Positions 32,425 through 42,269 of a stretch of 64,000 bases of DNA are shown in pieces. The number at the start of each line of letters is the position of its first letter. Position 1 is the stretch's first letter. The notes under the pieces are model-generated. The model had not been told where the DNA came from and did not search any database. It worked only from the letters and a program-made list of their open reading frames with translations. The stretch spans positions 4,718,001-4,782,000 of the forward strand of contig NZ_CP018870.1 in NCBI RefSeq assembly GCF_001941845.1, read 5' to 3'. The translations under genes and the position numbers were made by a program. The DNA is from Streptomyces sp. TN58 (GTDB taxonomy: Bacteria > Actinomycetota > Actinomycetes > Streptomycetales > Streptomycetaceae).

Positions 32425-34719
32425 ATGTCCCAGAGAAGGCGCAGGTCCTTGGCGCTCCTGACCTCGGGAGTCCTCGCACTGCCGCTGCTCACGGGCTGCG
32501 GCGCGGGTGACGACGAGGGCGGCCCGGCCGCCGCGGGCCAGGACATCGCCGCGACCACCCGCGACAAGGTCGCGGACGGGGGTGTGCTGCGGTGGGCGGT
32601 GGACACCCTGCCCGACACCCTCAACGCCTTCCAGGCCGACGCGGACGCGACCACCAGCCGGATCGCGGGGGCCGTGCTGCCGCACCTGTTCGTGCTGGAC
32701 GCCAAGGGGCGGCCCGTGGCCAACCCCGACTACCTGGAGAAGGCCGAGGTCATCGAGCGGGAGCCCAAGCAGGTCGTCCTGTACAAGCTGAACCAGCAGG
32801 CCGTGTGGAGCGACGGGCGGGAGATCGGCGCCCCCGACTTCGTGGCCCAGTGGCGGGCCCTCAACGGCAAGGACTCGGCGTACTGGACGGCGCGCAACGC
32901 CGGCTACGAGCGGATCGAGAAGATCGAGAGGGGCAAGACCGACCTGGAGGTCAGGGTCACCTTCGCCAAGCCGTACGCGGACTGGCGCTCACTGTTCTCC
33001 CCGCTCTACCCCAAGCAGGTCACCGGCACCCCGGACGCCTTCAACGAGGGCGCCCGCGGCACCCTGAAGGTCACCGCCGGCCCCTTCGCGCTCGGGGCGA
33101 TCGACAAGAAGACGGGCACCGCCGCCCTCACGCGCAATCCGCGCTGGTGGGGCAGGCCGGCCAAGCTGGACTCGCTCGTCCTGACGGCGGTGCCGCGGGC
33201 CGAGCGCCCCGCGGCGCTGGCCGCCGGGAAGGTCGACCTGGCGGAGATCGACCGCGCCGGTGCCGACCGCATCGCACTGGCCCGCCGGGACGCCGCCGGC
33301 AAGGGCGGCGCGGGCGCGGGCGGGGCCCCGGCGCACGGCCCGGCCGCCGAGCTGACCCCGGCGCAGGCCACGCTGTCCTGGGCGAACGCCTTCGGCACGG
33401 ACGAGGAGAAGGCGGAGCAGGAGAAGGAGGCGCGTGCCAAGCACACCGAGTCGGTGAAGCGGTACGCGGACGAGCAGGCGGCTCTGCGCCGCTTCACCGT
33501 CCGCAAGTCCCTGGAGCCCGCCTACACGCAGCTCGCCATGAACGGGGCGTCCGGCCCGCTGGCCGACGAGCGGGTACGCCGGGCCGTGGCCCGCGCACTG
33601 GACCGCCAGGCGCTGGCCGACCTCGTACTGAAGCCGCTCGGCCTGCCCGCGAAGCCGGTCGGCAGCCATGTGGCCCTGGCCGGGCAGCAGGCGTACGCCG
33701 ACAACAGCGACGCCCTCGGCGGTCAGGACGCCAAGGCGGCCCAGGCCCTCCTCGCCGACGCGGGCTGGCGCCGGGGCGGCAAGCTCACCGAGCCGGCCGG
33801 GGCGAAGGCCGGGCCGGAGAGCACCCCGCAGGACGACGGCAAGACCCCCGCGGGCCCGGGCACCGGCAACGACGGCCTGTACATCGTGGGAGAGGACGAC
33901 GCGGCCAACGGCGACACCGCCTCCGACACCCGTGCCGCCGGCGCCGCCGCCGCGGACGGCGGCCACGACCGCGTCTCCCCGGTCCTGGCGCCCGCGCCCT
34001 TCGGGGCGCAGCAGAAGGCCTCCCTCCTCGCGCAGGCGGCCAGGGTCCGGACCGTCGACGACGCCAAGCGCGGCCCCCTCCTGGACGGCGACACGGCCGA
34101 CGACCCCGCCAAGGGGTCCCCGGCCCCCGCCAAGCAGGCCACCCGTACCTCGGGCAGCATGCTCGCCAAGGACGGCAAGGCGCTCACCCTGCGCTTCGTC
34201 CTCCCCGCCGGACCCGGCTCGGAGCCCCTGCGCACCGTCGGCGAGCGGATCTCCCAGATGCTCCGCAAGCTCGGGGTGAACACCGAGATCACCAAGGTGG
34301 CCGACGACAGCTTCTTCAAGGACCACATCGCCTCGGGCCAGTACGACCTGGCGCTGTACTCCTGGCCGGCGACGGCCTTCCCCGCCACCGACGCCCGGCC
34401 GATCTTCGCCAAGCCGGAGCCCGCGGCGGACGGGTCGCTCCTGGTCGAGCAGAACTACACGCGGGTCGGCACCGACCACATCGACCAGCTGTTCGACCAG
34501 GCGGTCGGGGAGCTGGACGAGGCCCAGTCCCGCGAGCTGGTGCGCAAGGCCGACGCACGGATCTGGGCGGCGGCCGGCTCCATCCCGCTCTTCCAGCGCC
34601 CGGAGCTGGTGGCGGTCAAGCCCAGCCTCGTCAACGCCGGCGCCTTCGGCCTCGGCTCCCCCCGCTACCAGGACATCGGCTGGAAGAAGGCGCCGAAGGC
34701 CAAGGAGAAGAAGAAGTAG
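32425..34719 (+). CDS. Orphan family-5 solute-binding lipoprotein with a large insertion
   Basis: A 764-residue secreted lipoprotein: signal peptide with classic lipobox LLTGC (Cys25), then the OppA/DppA fold (WAVDTLPDTLNAFQADADAT; VVLYKLNQQAVWSDGREIGA; ERVRRAVARALDRQALADL; SGQYDLALYSWPATAFP). About 135 low-complexity residues (about 452-588, rich in Ala, Gly, Asp, Pro, with GTGNDGLYIVGEDDAANGD) interrupt the second lobe, making it about 200 residues longer than usual. No permease or ATPase adjoins it, so it may share the transporters encoded further downstream or act as a sensor. Ends with a Lys-rich tail. Confidence 0.85.
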   Translation: MSQRRRRSLALLTSGVLALPLLTGCGAGDDEGGPAAAGQDIAATTRDKVADGGVLRWAVDTLPDTLNAFQADADATTSRIAGAVLPHLFVLDAKGRPVANPDYLEKAEVIEREPKQVVLYKLNQQAVWSDGREIGAPDFVAQWRALNGKDSAYWTARNAGYERIEKIERGKTDLEVRVTFAKPYADWRSLFSPLYPKQVTGTPDAFNEGARGTLKVTAGPFALGAIDKKTGTAALTRNPRWWGRPAKLDSLVLTAVPRAERPAALAAGKVDLAEIDRAGADRIALARRDAAGKGGAGAGGAPAHGPAAELTPAQATLSWANAFGTDEEKAEQEKEARAKHTESVKRYADEQAALRRFTVRKSLEPAYTQLAMNGASGPLADERVRRAVARALDRQALADLVLKPLGLPAKPVGSHVALAGQQAYADNSDALGGQDAKAAQALLADAGWRRGGKLTEPAGAKAGPESTPQDDGKTPAGPGTGNDGLYIVGEDDAANGDTASDTRAAGAAAADGGHDRVSPVLAPAPFGAQQKASLLAQAARVRTVDDAKRGPLLDGDTADDPAKGSPAPAKQATRTSGSMLAKDGKALTLRFVLPAGPGSEPLRTVGERISQMLRKLGVNTEITKVADDSFFKDHIASGQYDLALYSWPATAFPATDARPIFAKPEPAADGSLLVEQNYTRVGTDHIDQLFDQAVGELDEAQSRELVRKADARIWAAAGSIPLFQRPELVAVKPSLVNAGAFGLGSPRYQDIGWKKAPKAKEKKK

Positions 34720-34796
34720 GCCGGCCGGCGATGTGGTGACAAAGGGGTGCCTGTCAGGTCGCCCCGCGGCTCACAAGCTCAGATGTGACTCAAGTC

Positions 34797-34826
34797 CCTT
34801 GCCCGCCGGAACTCCGGCGGGCAAGG
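34797..34826 (+). terminator. Terminator after the orphan binding-protein gene
   Basis: Perfect 13-bp stem CCTTGCCCGCCGG / CCGGCGGGCAAGG with a 4-nt loop, 78 bases after the stop. Confidence 0.75.
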
Positions 34827-35053
34827 TCGTGGATACCCGTTGACCCGCATGAATTCCCGCAGGAACGGCGGCCCGGGCACCCCACCTCGCGCTCGGCCGC
34901 GCTCATTCCTCCGGCCTCTTGACAGACCCCCCGGCAGGCGCTTCCCGCCAATCGACGTACCATGGGGTAAGGCCGTGGCAGGTTTTCGCCCGGTCGAGGC
35001 GCGCGTGCCAGGCCGTACGTGACGCCATCCACGATCCCGGGAGAAGCGCCGAA

Positions 35054-36958
35054 GTGCCCACGCGCCACGACATCCGTAACGTCGCCATCGTCGCCCACGT
35101 CGACCATGGCAAGACGACCATCGTCGACGCCATGCTCAAGCAGGCCGGTGCCTTCGCCGCCCACCAGCAGCTCGACGACCGCATGATGGACTCGAACGAC
35201 CTGGAGCGTGAGAAGGGCATCACGATCCTCGCCAAGAACACGGCGGTGAAGTATCACCCCAAGGACGGCGGGGCCCCGATCACGATCAACATCATCGACA
35301 CCCCCGGCCACGCCGACTTCGGTGGCGAGGTCGAGCGCGGCCTGTCGATGGTCGACGCCGTCGTCCTGCTGGTGGACGCCTCCGAGGGTCCGCTGCCCCA
35401 GACCCGCTTCGTGCTCCGCAAGGCGCTCCAGCAGCGCAAGCCGGTCATCCTCTGCATCAACAAGACGGACCGCCCGGACTCCCGGATCGACGAGGTCGTC
35501 AACGAGACCTACGACCTGTTCCTGGACCTGGACGCCGACGAGGACCAGATCGAGTTCCCGATCGTCTACGCCTGCGGCCGTGACGGCGTCGCCTCGCTGA
35601 CCAAGCCGGAGGACGGCACCGTCCCCGCCGACAGCGAGAACCTGGAGCCGTTCTTCTCCACCATCCTGGAGCACGTCCCGGCCCCGGTGTACGACGAGGA
35701 GGCCCCCCTCCAGGCGCACGTCACCAACCTCGACGCCGACAACTTCCTCGGCCGTATCGCGCTGCTGCGCGTCGAGCAGGGCGAGCTGCGCAAGGGCCAG
35801 ACCGTCGCTTGGATCAAGCGTGACGGCAGCATCTCCAACGTCCGCATCACCGAGCTGATGATGACCGAGGCGCTGACCCGCAAGCCGGCCGAGGTCGCCG
35901 GCCCCGGTGACATCTGCGCCGTCGCGGGTATCCCCGAGATCATGATCGGTGAGACCCTGGCCGACCCGGAGAACCCGATCGCGCTGCCGCTGATCACGGT
36001 GGACGAGCCGGCCATCTCCATGGTCATCGGCACCAACACCTCCCCGATGGTCGGCCGCGGCGGCTCCGGCAAGGGCGCGGACGCCAAGGCCGCGGTCAAG
36101 GACCGCAAGGTCACCGCCCGTCAGGTCAAGGACCGCCTGGACCGCGAGCTGATCGGCAACGTCTCGCTGCGCGTCCTCGACACCGAGCGTCCCGACGCCT
36201 GGGAGGTCCAGGGCCGCGGTGAGCTCGCGCTGGCGATCCTCGTCGAGCAGATGCGCCGCGAGGGCTTCGAGCTGACCATCGGCAAGCCGCAGGTCGTCAC
36301 CCGCGAGATCGACGGCAAGGTGCACGAGCCGGTCGAGCGCATGACGATCGACGTGCCCGAGGAGCACATGGGCGCGGTCACTCAGCTCATGGGCGTCCGC
36401 AAGGGCCGCATGGACAACATGTCGAACCACGGCTCCGGCTGGGTGCGCATGGAGTTCGTCGTCCCGTCGCGCGGCCTGATCGGCTTCCGTACGGAGTTCC
36501 TGACCCAGACCCGCGGCACCGGCATCGGCCACTCGATCCACGAGGGCCACGAGCCGTGGTTCGGCCAGCTGGTCACCCGTAACAACGGCTCCCTGGTCGC
36601 CGACCGCGCCGGTGCGGTCACCGCGTTCGCGATGACCAACCTCCAGGAGCGCGGCGTGCTGTTCACCGACCCGGGCACCGAGGTGTACGAGGGCATGATC
36701 GTCGGCGAGAACTCGCGCGCCGACGACATGGACGTGAACATCACCAAGGAGAAGAAGCTCACCAACATGCGCTCCTCCTCGGCCGACACGTTCGAGGCGA
36801 TCGTCCCGCCGCGCAAGCTCTCCCTGGAGCAGTCCCTGGAGTTCTGCCGCGACGACGAGTGCGTCGAGGTGACCCCGGAGGCGGTCCGCATCCGCAAGGT
36901 CGTCCTGGACCAGAAGGAGCGCTCGCGCACCGCGTCGCGCGCCAAGTCCGCCAAGTAG
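35054..36958 (+). CDS. typA: Ribosome-associated translational GTPase TypA/BipA
   Basis: A 634-residue GTPase related to EF-G and LepA that assists ribosome assembly and stress adaptation. G1 AHVDHGKTT (residues 14-22), G2 region REKGITI, G3 DTPGHADF, G4 NKTD; then domain II, a V/III-like region with RGELALAILVEQMRREGFEL, and the TypA-specific C-terminal domain (RSSSADTFEAIVPPRKLSLE, ECVEVTPEAVRIRK). GTG start chosen by homology (PTRHDIRNVAIVAHVDHGK) and GGGAGAAG upstream. Strong terminator downstream separates it from the transporter operon. Confidence 0.96.
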   Translation: MPTRHDIRNVAIVAHVDHGKTTIVDAMLKQAGAFAAHQQLDDRMMDSNDLEREKGITILAKNTAVKYHPKDGGAPITINIIDTPGHADFGGEVERGLSMVDAVVLLVDASEGPLPQTRFVLRKALQQRKPVILCINKTDRPDSRIDEVVNETYDLFLDLDADEDQIEFPIVYACGRDGVASLTKPEDGTVPADSENLEPFFSTILEHVPAPVYDEEAPLQAHVTNLDADNFLGRIALLRVEQGELRKGQTVAWIKRDGSISNVRITELMMTEALTRKPAEVAGPGDICAVAGIPEIMIGETLADPENPIALPLITVDEPAISMVIGTNTSPMVGRGGSGKGADAKAAVKDRKVTARQVKDRLDRELIGNVSLRVLDTERPDAWEVQGRGELALAILVEQMRREGFELTIGKPQVVTREIDGKVHEPVERMTIDVPEEHMGAVTQLMGVRKGRMDNMSNHGSGWVRMEFVVPSRGLIGFRTEFLTQTRGTGIGHSIHEGHEPWFGQLVTRNNGSLVADRAGAVTAFAMTNLQERGVLFTDPGTEVYEGMIVGENSRADDMDVNITKEKKLTNMRSSSADTFEAIVPPRKLSLEQSLEFCRDDECVEVTPEAVRIRKVVLDQKERSRTASRAKSAK

Positions 36959-37052
36959 CAAGCGCATTCGGGCCGTCGCTCCGGGTTCGCCCGGGCGGCG
37001 GCCTCGGCGGTCGCAGGCGGTCGCAGTCGGCCGCACCGGCGTGGTAGAACAG

Positions 37053-37100
37053 CAGCCCCTTCCCTCACGGACTCCGTGCGGGGTAGGGGCTGTTCGCTTT
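37053..37100 (+). terminator. Terminator after typA
   Basis: Stem arms CAGCCCCT/AGGGGCTG extended inward by CCC/GGG and CACGG/CCGTG around a 3-nt loop, followed by TTCGCTTTT, so both stem and T-run are present. Confidence 0.8.
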
Positions 37101-37248
37101 TGTCAAGCGGATTTTTGCGTTCAGGTGTCCGCATACCGACCGTGACACTCCGGATGATGAGCTAACCGTCCGTTTCGCACGTGTCTGTCTCCTATCCGTT
37201 TGTCCGGATTTCGGGTTTCTGCCGCGGATCGATGTTGTGAAAACGAGA

Positions 37249-37264
37249 CCACATAAGTGTGGTT
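37249..37264. promoter_or_regulatory. Palindrome upstream of the first oligopeptide operon
   Basis: ACCACATAAGTGTGGT has 6-bp perfect arms in an unusually AT-rich stretch (37220-37265), about 180 bases before the first binding-protein gene. It could be an operator for the transporter operon. The interval 37101-37440 otherwise holds no supported gene. Confidence 0.4.
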
Positions 37265-37440
37265 TACGGCCTGGCGGTCCCTGAGGATGGCTCCATTGAG
37301 CTCGGGTCAATGGGTCACGCGATGTGGGGATCGCGCCGACTCACGAGCACACTATGGGCAGGAAACCACTCGCCGTCAGGGGTGTCGGCGAGGTTTTCAT
37401 GCCCCTCAAGTCGATCAGTGGACTCATGAGGAGGAAACCC

Positions 37441-39096
37441 ATGCGCGGTGCCAAGAGCGCCAAGTGGGTCGTGGGCGCGGTTGTCGTCGCCCTGGCCGCT
37501 ACCGCCTGTGGCGGCGGTGACGGTGACAGCAAGGACAAGGGCAACGCTGCCGGCGGCGGCACGTTCCGCCTGGGCAGCACGGAGCCGGACACCATCGACC
37601 CGGGGCGTGCCCACGAGTCCACGGGCATCCTGCTGTCCAACGCCCTGTTCACGGGCCTGTACTCGAACACGCCGGACGGCCTGGCCGAGCCCGCGCTGGC
37701 CGAGTCGGCGAGCTCGGACGAGGGCTGCACCTCCTGGACCTTCAAGGTCAAGGCGGACACCAAGTTCTCCAACGGCGAGGTTGTCGACGCCGAGGCGTTC
37801 GCCCGCGGTTGGGCGCGTTCCGCGCACAAGGCCGCCGCGTCCGACGTGGCGTACCACTTCGCCGGCATCAAGGGTTACGAGGAGCTGCAGAGCGGCTCCG
37901 CCAAGACCTTCTCCGGTGTCACCACCCCGGACCCGCACACCATCAAGGTCGACCTGGCCAAGGCCGACTGCGAGTTCGTGCTGAAGACGGCGCACACCGC
38001 CTACAGCCCGGTCCCGAAGGTCGCCAAGGTCGGCGAAGAGGACAAGGCGTTCGGCGAGGCCCCCGTCGGCAACGGTCCGTTCAAGATGGACGGCAGCTGG
38101 GAGCACAACAAGGCCATCAACCTCGTCCGCAACGACGACTACGGCCTGGAGAAGGCGAAGCTGGACAAGGTCCAGGTCACCCTCCTCAACGACAAGACCG
38201 CGCACCAGCTTGAGTACGACGGCTTCCAGGCCGGCACCTTCGACTACGCGCACATCCCCGTGCCGATGCTGAAGACGGCCGAGGCCAAGTTCAAGCCGCA
38301 GAACAAGTGGTTCGCCAAGGACACCAACGGCATGAACTGGGTTCTGCCGATCGGTGACAACGGCCCGACCAACAACAAGGACGCCCGTCTGGCGATCTCC
38401 TACGCGATCGACCGCCAGGCCATCGCCAAGGGTGTCTTCCAGGGCTTCCAGACCCCGTCGACGACCATCGTGCCGCCGGCGTTCCCGAAGGCGTACCAGA
38501 AGGACCTCTGCACCTCCTGCGTCAAGCAGGACGTCGCCAAGGCCAAGGAGCACGCCGAGAAGGGCGGCCTGAAGCCGGGCACGGAGATCAAGTTCTCCTT
38601 CAACACCGGTGCGGGCCACGAAGAGTGGGTCCAGGCCGTCGCGCGTCAGCTTGAGGACGTCCTCGGCCTGAAGGTCAAGCTGGACGGCAAGGACTTCCCG
38701 GGTCTGCTCAAGGAGCAGCAGGGCAGCCAGGCCACCGGCCTCTACCGCTTCGCGTGGGGTGCGGACTACCCGACCCCGGAGAACTTCCTGTTCCCGCTGC
38801 TGCACTCGGCCTCGATGAACAAGGACGCCGAGGGCAACGTGGTCGGTGACAACCGCGCCCGTTACAACAACCCCGAGTTCGACAAGCTGATCGACACGGC
38901 CCGCGCCACCAAGGACGAGGCCGCGCGTACCGCGATGTACAAGCAGGCCGAGAAGATGGCCATGGACGACATGGCCCTCATCCCGACCTTCAACCGTTCC
39001 CAGTTCCGCCTGATGGCGACCGACAAGTTCAACGGTCTGGACGACATCAACTTCAACGAGGACCCGATCCTCGAGAAGATCTCGCTCAAGAAGTAA
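37441..39096 (+). CDS. Oligopeptide-binding lipoprotein, transporter operon 1
   Basis: A 551-residue family-5 solute-binding lipoprotein; signal peptide with lipobox ATAC (Cys22). Family motifs: GSTEPDTIDPGRAHESTGIL at the start, AFGEAPVGNGPFKMDG and NNKDARLAISYAIDRQAIAK. It delivers peptides to the permease encoded downstream. The ATG at 37441 has AGGAGG upstream; an earlier in-frame start is possible but would lengthen the signal peptide. A hairpin at 39133-39163 separates it from the permease genes, which should favour expression of the binding protein over the rest. May correspond to part of a bldK-like system (see findings). Confidence 0.92.
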   Translation: MRGAKSAKWVVGAVVVALAATACGGGDGDSKDKGNAAGGGTFRLGSTEPDTIDPGRAHESTGILLSNALFTGLYSNTPDGLAEPALAESASSDEGCTSWTFKVKADTKFSNGEVVDAEAFARGWARSAHKAAASDVAYHFAGIKGYEELQSGSAKTFSGVTTPDPHTIKVDLAKADCEFVLKTAHTAYSPVPKVAKVGEEDKAFGEAPVGNGPFKMDGSWEHNKAINLVRNDDYGLEKAKLDKVQVTLLNDKTAHQLEYDGFQAGTFDYAHIPVPMLKTAEAKFKPQNKWFAKDTNGMNWVLPIGDNGPTNNKDARLAISYAIDRQAIAKGVFQGFQTPSTTIVPPAFPKAYQKDLCTSCVKQDVAKAKEHAEKGGLKPGTEIKFSFNTGAGHEEWVQAVARQLEDVLGLKVKLDGKDFPGLLKEQQGSQATGLYRFAWGADYPTPENFLFPLLHSASMNKDAEGNVVGDNRARYNNPEFDKLIDTARATKDEAARTAMYKQAEKMAMDDMALIPTFNRSQFRLMATDKFNGLDDINFNEDPILEKISLKK

Positions 39097-39132
39097 TCGG
39101 TTCGGACGGTATATCCGTCAGGAGCGAACGTG

Positions 39133-39163
39133 CCGCGGCCCCCGGGTGACCGGTGGGCCGCGG
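39133..39163 (+). terminator. Intercistronic hairpin after binding-protein gene 1
   Basis: Arms CCGCGGCCC and GGGCCGCGG flank a loop that contains further pairing. Located 37 bases after the stop and 132 before the first permease. Likely a partial terminator or mRNA-stabilising structure. Confidence 0.6.
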
Positions 39164-39294
39164 CCCCGCTCGGCAGGCCGTTTTCACTTCGGCACCCCTC
39201 ACATCCGCGGGCAATCCCCGCTGGCCGAGAGCCGGCCCGCTCCTTGGGCCGGAGGCCGCTGCTCCCAGAAGCGGCCAGGTAGAGAGGCACAAAC

Positions 39295-40221
39295 ATGGGA
39301 AGGTACGTCGCCCGTCGCCTCGGGCAGATGGTCATAGTCCTCATCGGCGCGACCATGGTTCTGTTCGCTTGTCTGTTCGTTCTCCCCGGTGACCCCGTGG
39401 GTTCGATCGCGGGCAGCGACAAGGCACGCGACCCAGCGGTGGTCGCGGAGCTCAAGGCGCGGTACGGGCTCGACAAGTCGCTGCCCGAGCAGTATGTGAA
39501 CTACGTGTCCAAGGTCGCGACCGGAGACCTCGGCGAGGACTTCATCCAGCGCCGCGAGGTGTCCGACATCCTCGGCCCCAAGCTGCAGAACACCGCGAAG
39601 CTGGCCCTCCTGGCCATCGTCCTCGTCACGGTGTTCGGTATGGGGGTAGGCATCATCGCCGCCCTGTACAGATACAGCATTCTGGACATGGCCACGACAT
39701 TCTTTACGACCATGATGGTCGGGTTCCCGACGTTCGTGATCGGCATGCTGCTCATGAAGTGGTTTGCGGTCGAGCTCCAGTGGTTCCCGCAGCTCGGCGG
39801 CGACAAGCTCGAAGGCATGGTCCTCCCCGCGGTCACCCTCGCCATCACCGACATCGCGTTCGTCGCCCGCCTGACCCGCGGCACGATGCTGGAGGTGCTG
39901 CGAGCCGACTACGTGAAGACCGCCGTGGCCAAGGGACTCCCGCGCCGCCGCGTGCTCTTCAAGCACGTGCTGCGCAACTCGTCCATCCCGGTTGTCACTT
40001 ACCTGGGCATCTCGTTCGGCGCACTTCTCGGTGGCGCGCTCATCACCGAGGCGATCTTCAACTGGGACGGTGTCGGTCTGGCACTGGTTCAGGCGATCCA
40101 GCAGCAGAACAACCCGATCGTGATCGGCGTGGTGACCTACAGCGTCGCCATCTTCGTCGTCCTCAGCCTCATCGTGGACCTGCTGTACGCGGCCCTCGAC
40201 CCGCGTATCCGCCTCAGCTGA
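39295..40221 (+). CDS. Oligopeptide ABC permease, DppB/OppB type, operon 1
   Basis: A 308-residue inner-membrane permease with six transmembrane segments, starting RYVARRLGQMVIVLIGATMV as usual for OppB. The EAA loop that contacts the ATPase is readable: VLRADYVKTAVAKGLPRRRV then LRNSSIPVVTYLG. It pairs with the permease encoded 23 bases downstream. Forms one half of the channel for peptides captured by the lipoprotein encoded upstream. Confidence 0.95.
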   Translation: MGRYVARRLGQMVIVLIGATMVLFACLFVLPGDPVGSIAGSDKARDPAVVAELKARYGLDKSLPEQYVNYVSKVATGDLGEDFIQRREVSDILGPKLQNTAKLALLAIVLVTVFGMGVGIIAALYRYSILDMATTFFTTMMVGFPTFVIGMLLMKWFAVELQWFPQLGGDKLEGMVLPAVTLAITDIAFVARLTRGTMLEVLRADYVKTAVAKGLPRRRVLFKHVLRNSSIPVVTYLGISFGALLGGALITEAIFNWDGVGLALVQAIQQQNNPIVIGVVTYSVAIFVVLSLIVDLLYAALDPRIRLS

Positions 40222-40244
40222 CCGCCCCCAAGGAGGATTTCCTC

Positions 40245-41168
40245 ATGTCTGAGCTCGTCAAGAGCCCGGCGATCGGGGACGAGAGCCCCGTGCCGGCCAC
40301 CCCGGCCGCCCCTGAAGCAACCCCCAAGCAGCTCACCCAGTGGGGTGAGATCCGCCACCGCTTCGTCCAGAACAAGCTGGCCGTCGTCGGTCTCGTGATC
40401 ATCTGCCTGCTGTTCCTGACCGCGATCTTCGGCGACATGTTCGCGCCGTTCGATCCGGGCGCGCAGGACCTGGAGAACACCCTCGCGTCGCCCAACAGCA
40501 CGCACTGGCTGGGCACCGACGCCCTGGGCCGCGACATGTTCTCGCGCCTCATAGCCGGTACCCGCGTGGCCATGTTCGTCGGCCTCGCCTCGATCTTCTT
40601 CGCCGTGCTGATCGGTGTCGCCCTCGGCGCCATCGCCGGTTACTTCGCCGGCTTCGCCGACACCCTCGTCATGCGCATCGCGGACGTCTTCCTGGCGTTC
40701 CCGCTGATGATCGGTGCCGTCGTCATCATCCTGGTCACCGGCCGCGGCATCACCCCGGTGATCATCTCGCTCGCCGTGTTCTCGTGGGCGACCGTCTCCC
40801 GACTGCTGCGCAGCTCGATCCTGTCGGTGCGCGAGATGGACTACGTCCACGCGGCCAAGGCGCTCGGCGCCGGCGGCTGGCGGATCGTCCGCACGCACAT
40901 CCTGCCCAACTCGCTGACCCCGGTCCTGGTGTACGCGACGTTCAACGTCGGCACCTCGATCATCGGCGTCGCGGCCCTCTCCTTCCTCGGCGCCGGTGTC
41001 CCGGTCGACGTCCCGGAGTGGGGCAACATGCTGGCGGCCGGTCAGGCCTTCATCGGCGTCCACGACTACCTGTGGCTGTACCCCAGCCTCTTCGTCGTCG
41101 TCACCGTGCTCGGCTTCGCCTTCGTCGGCGACGGCCTGCGCGACGCGCTCGACCCGAAGCTGCGGTAG
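40245..41168 (+). CDS. Oligopeptide ABC permease, DppC/OppC type, operon 1
   Basis: A 307-residue permease. Cytoplasmic N-terminal 50 residues, first membrane segment LAVVGLVIICLLFLTAIFGD, the extracellular HWLGTDALGRDMFSRLIAGT block characteristic of OppC, and EAA loop REMDYVHAAKALGAGGWRIV with HILPNSLTPVLV. AAGGAGGA before the ATG. Functions with the DppB-type permease as a heterodimer. Confidence 0.95.
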   Translation: MSELVKSPAIGDESPVPATPAAPEATPKQLTQWGEIRHRFVQNKLAVVGLVIICLLFLTAIFGDMFAPFDPGAQDLENTLASPNSTHWLGTDALGRDMFSRLIAGTRVAMFVGLASIFFAVLIGVALGAIAGYFAGFADTLVMRIADVFLAFPLMIGAVVIILVTGRGITPVIISLAVFSWATVSRLLRSSILSVREMDYVHAAKALGAGGWRIVRTHILPNSLTPVLVYATFNVGTSIIGVAALSFLGAGVPVDVPEWGNMLAAGQAFIGVHDYLWLYPSLFVVVTVLGFAFVGDGLRDALDPKLR

Positions 41169-41219
41169 GGCCGCCCGATGCTCCGAGACAACATCAGCAA
41201 GCAGGACGAAGGTGGCGGC

Positions 41220-42269
41220 GTGACGACGTCGGAGATTCTCAGCGTTGCGGAGACGGGCGGCGGGTCCGGCGCACCGCTGCTGGAGGTGGACAACCTCCAG
41301 GTCGAGTTCAAGACCCGTGACGGTGTCGCCAAGGCCGTCAACGGCGTGAGCTACAGCGTCAGAGCCGGCGAGACCCTCGCCGTCCTCGGCGAGTCCGGCT
41401 CCGGCAAGTCCGTGACCGCCCAGGCGATCATGGGCATCCTCGACAGCCCGCCCGGACGCGTCTCCGGCGGCGAGGTGCGCTTCCACGGCAAGGACATCCT
41501 CAAGATGTCCGACGAGGAGCGCCGCAAGCTCCGCGGCGACAAGATGGCGATGATCTTCCAGGACGCGCTGTCCTCGCTGAACCCGGTCTACTCGGTGGGC
41601 GACCAGCTCGGCGAGATGTTCCGGGTGCACCGCGGCATGTCCAAGAAGGACGCCAAGGTCAAGGCCGTCGAGCTCATGGACCGCGTGAAGATCCCCGCCG
41701 CCAAGGCGCGCGTGGGGGACTACCCGCACCAGTTCTCCGGCGGTATGCGCCAGCGCATCATGATCGCCATGGCGCTGGCCCTGGAGCCGGACCTGATCAT
41801 CGCCGACGAGCCCACCACGGCTCTCGACGTGACCGTTCAGGCCCAGGTCATGGACCTGCTCGCGGAACTCCAGCGCGAGATGAACATGGGCCTGATCCTG
41901 ATCACCCACGACCTCGGCGTCGTCGCCGACGTCGCGGACAAGATCGCGGTGATGTACGCGGGCCGGATTGTCGAGACCGCTCCGGTCCACGAGATCTACA
42001 AGTCGCCCGCGCACCCGTACACCCGCGGCCTGCTGGACTCGATCCCGCGCCTGGACCAGAAGGGCCAGGAGCTCTACGCGATCAAGGGCCTGCCGCCCAA
42101 CCTGCTCCGCATCCCCTCGGGCTGTGCCTTCAGCCCCCGATGCCCCAAGGCGCAGGACATCTGCCGTACGGAGATCCCGGTCCTGCACCCGGTCACCGCG
42201 CAGGACGGCACCGAACTGCCCGGCCGCGGCAGCGCGTGCCACTTCTGGAAGGACCAGATCCATGGCTGA
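41220..42269 (+). CDS. Oligopeptide ABC ATPase, DppD/OppD type, operon 1
   Basis: A 349-residue ABC ATPase. Walker [10 protein letters not shown]-loop region [12 protein letters not shown], signature FSGGMRQR, Walker [14 protein letters not shown]-loop THD, and the OppD-type C-terminal Cys motif ([15 protein letters not shown]) that may hold an iron-sulfur cluster in this family. The GTG at 41220 has GAAGGTGG close upstream; an ATG at 41178 is an alternative start. Overlaps the next gene by 8 bases. Confidence 0.93.
   Translation: MTTSEILSVAETGGGSGAPLLEVDNLQVEFKTRDGVAKAVNGVSYSVRAGETLAVLGESGSGKSVTAQAIMGILDSPPGRVSGGEVRFHGKDILKMSDEERRKLRGDKMAMIFQDALSSLNPVYSVGDQLGEMFRVHRGMSKKDAKVKAVELMDRVKIPAAKARVGDYPHQFSGGMRQRIMIAMALALEPDLIIADEPTTALDVTVQAQVMDLLAELQREMNMGLILITHDLGVVADVADKIAVMYAGRIVETAPVHEIYKSPAHPYTRGLLDSIPRLDQKGQELYAIKGLPPNLLRIPSGCAFSPRCPKAQDICRTEIPVLHPVTAQDGTELPGRGSACHFWKDQIHG

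Noticed and set aside
34919..34964. TTGACA at 34919 as a -35 box for typA
   Set aside because: No -10-like hexamer lies 16-19 bases downstream; the nearest candidate (TACCAT) is 34 bases away.
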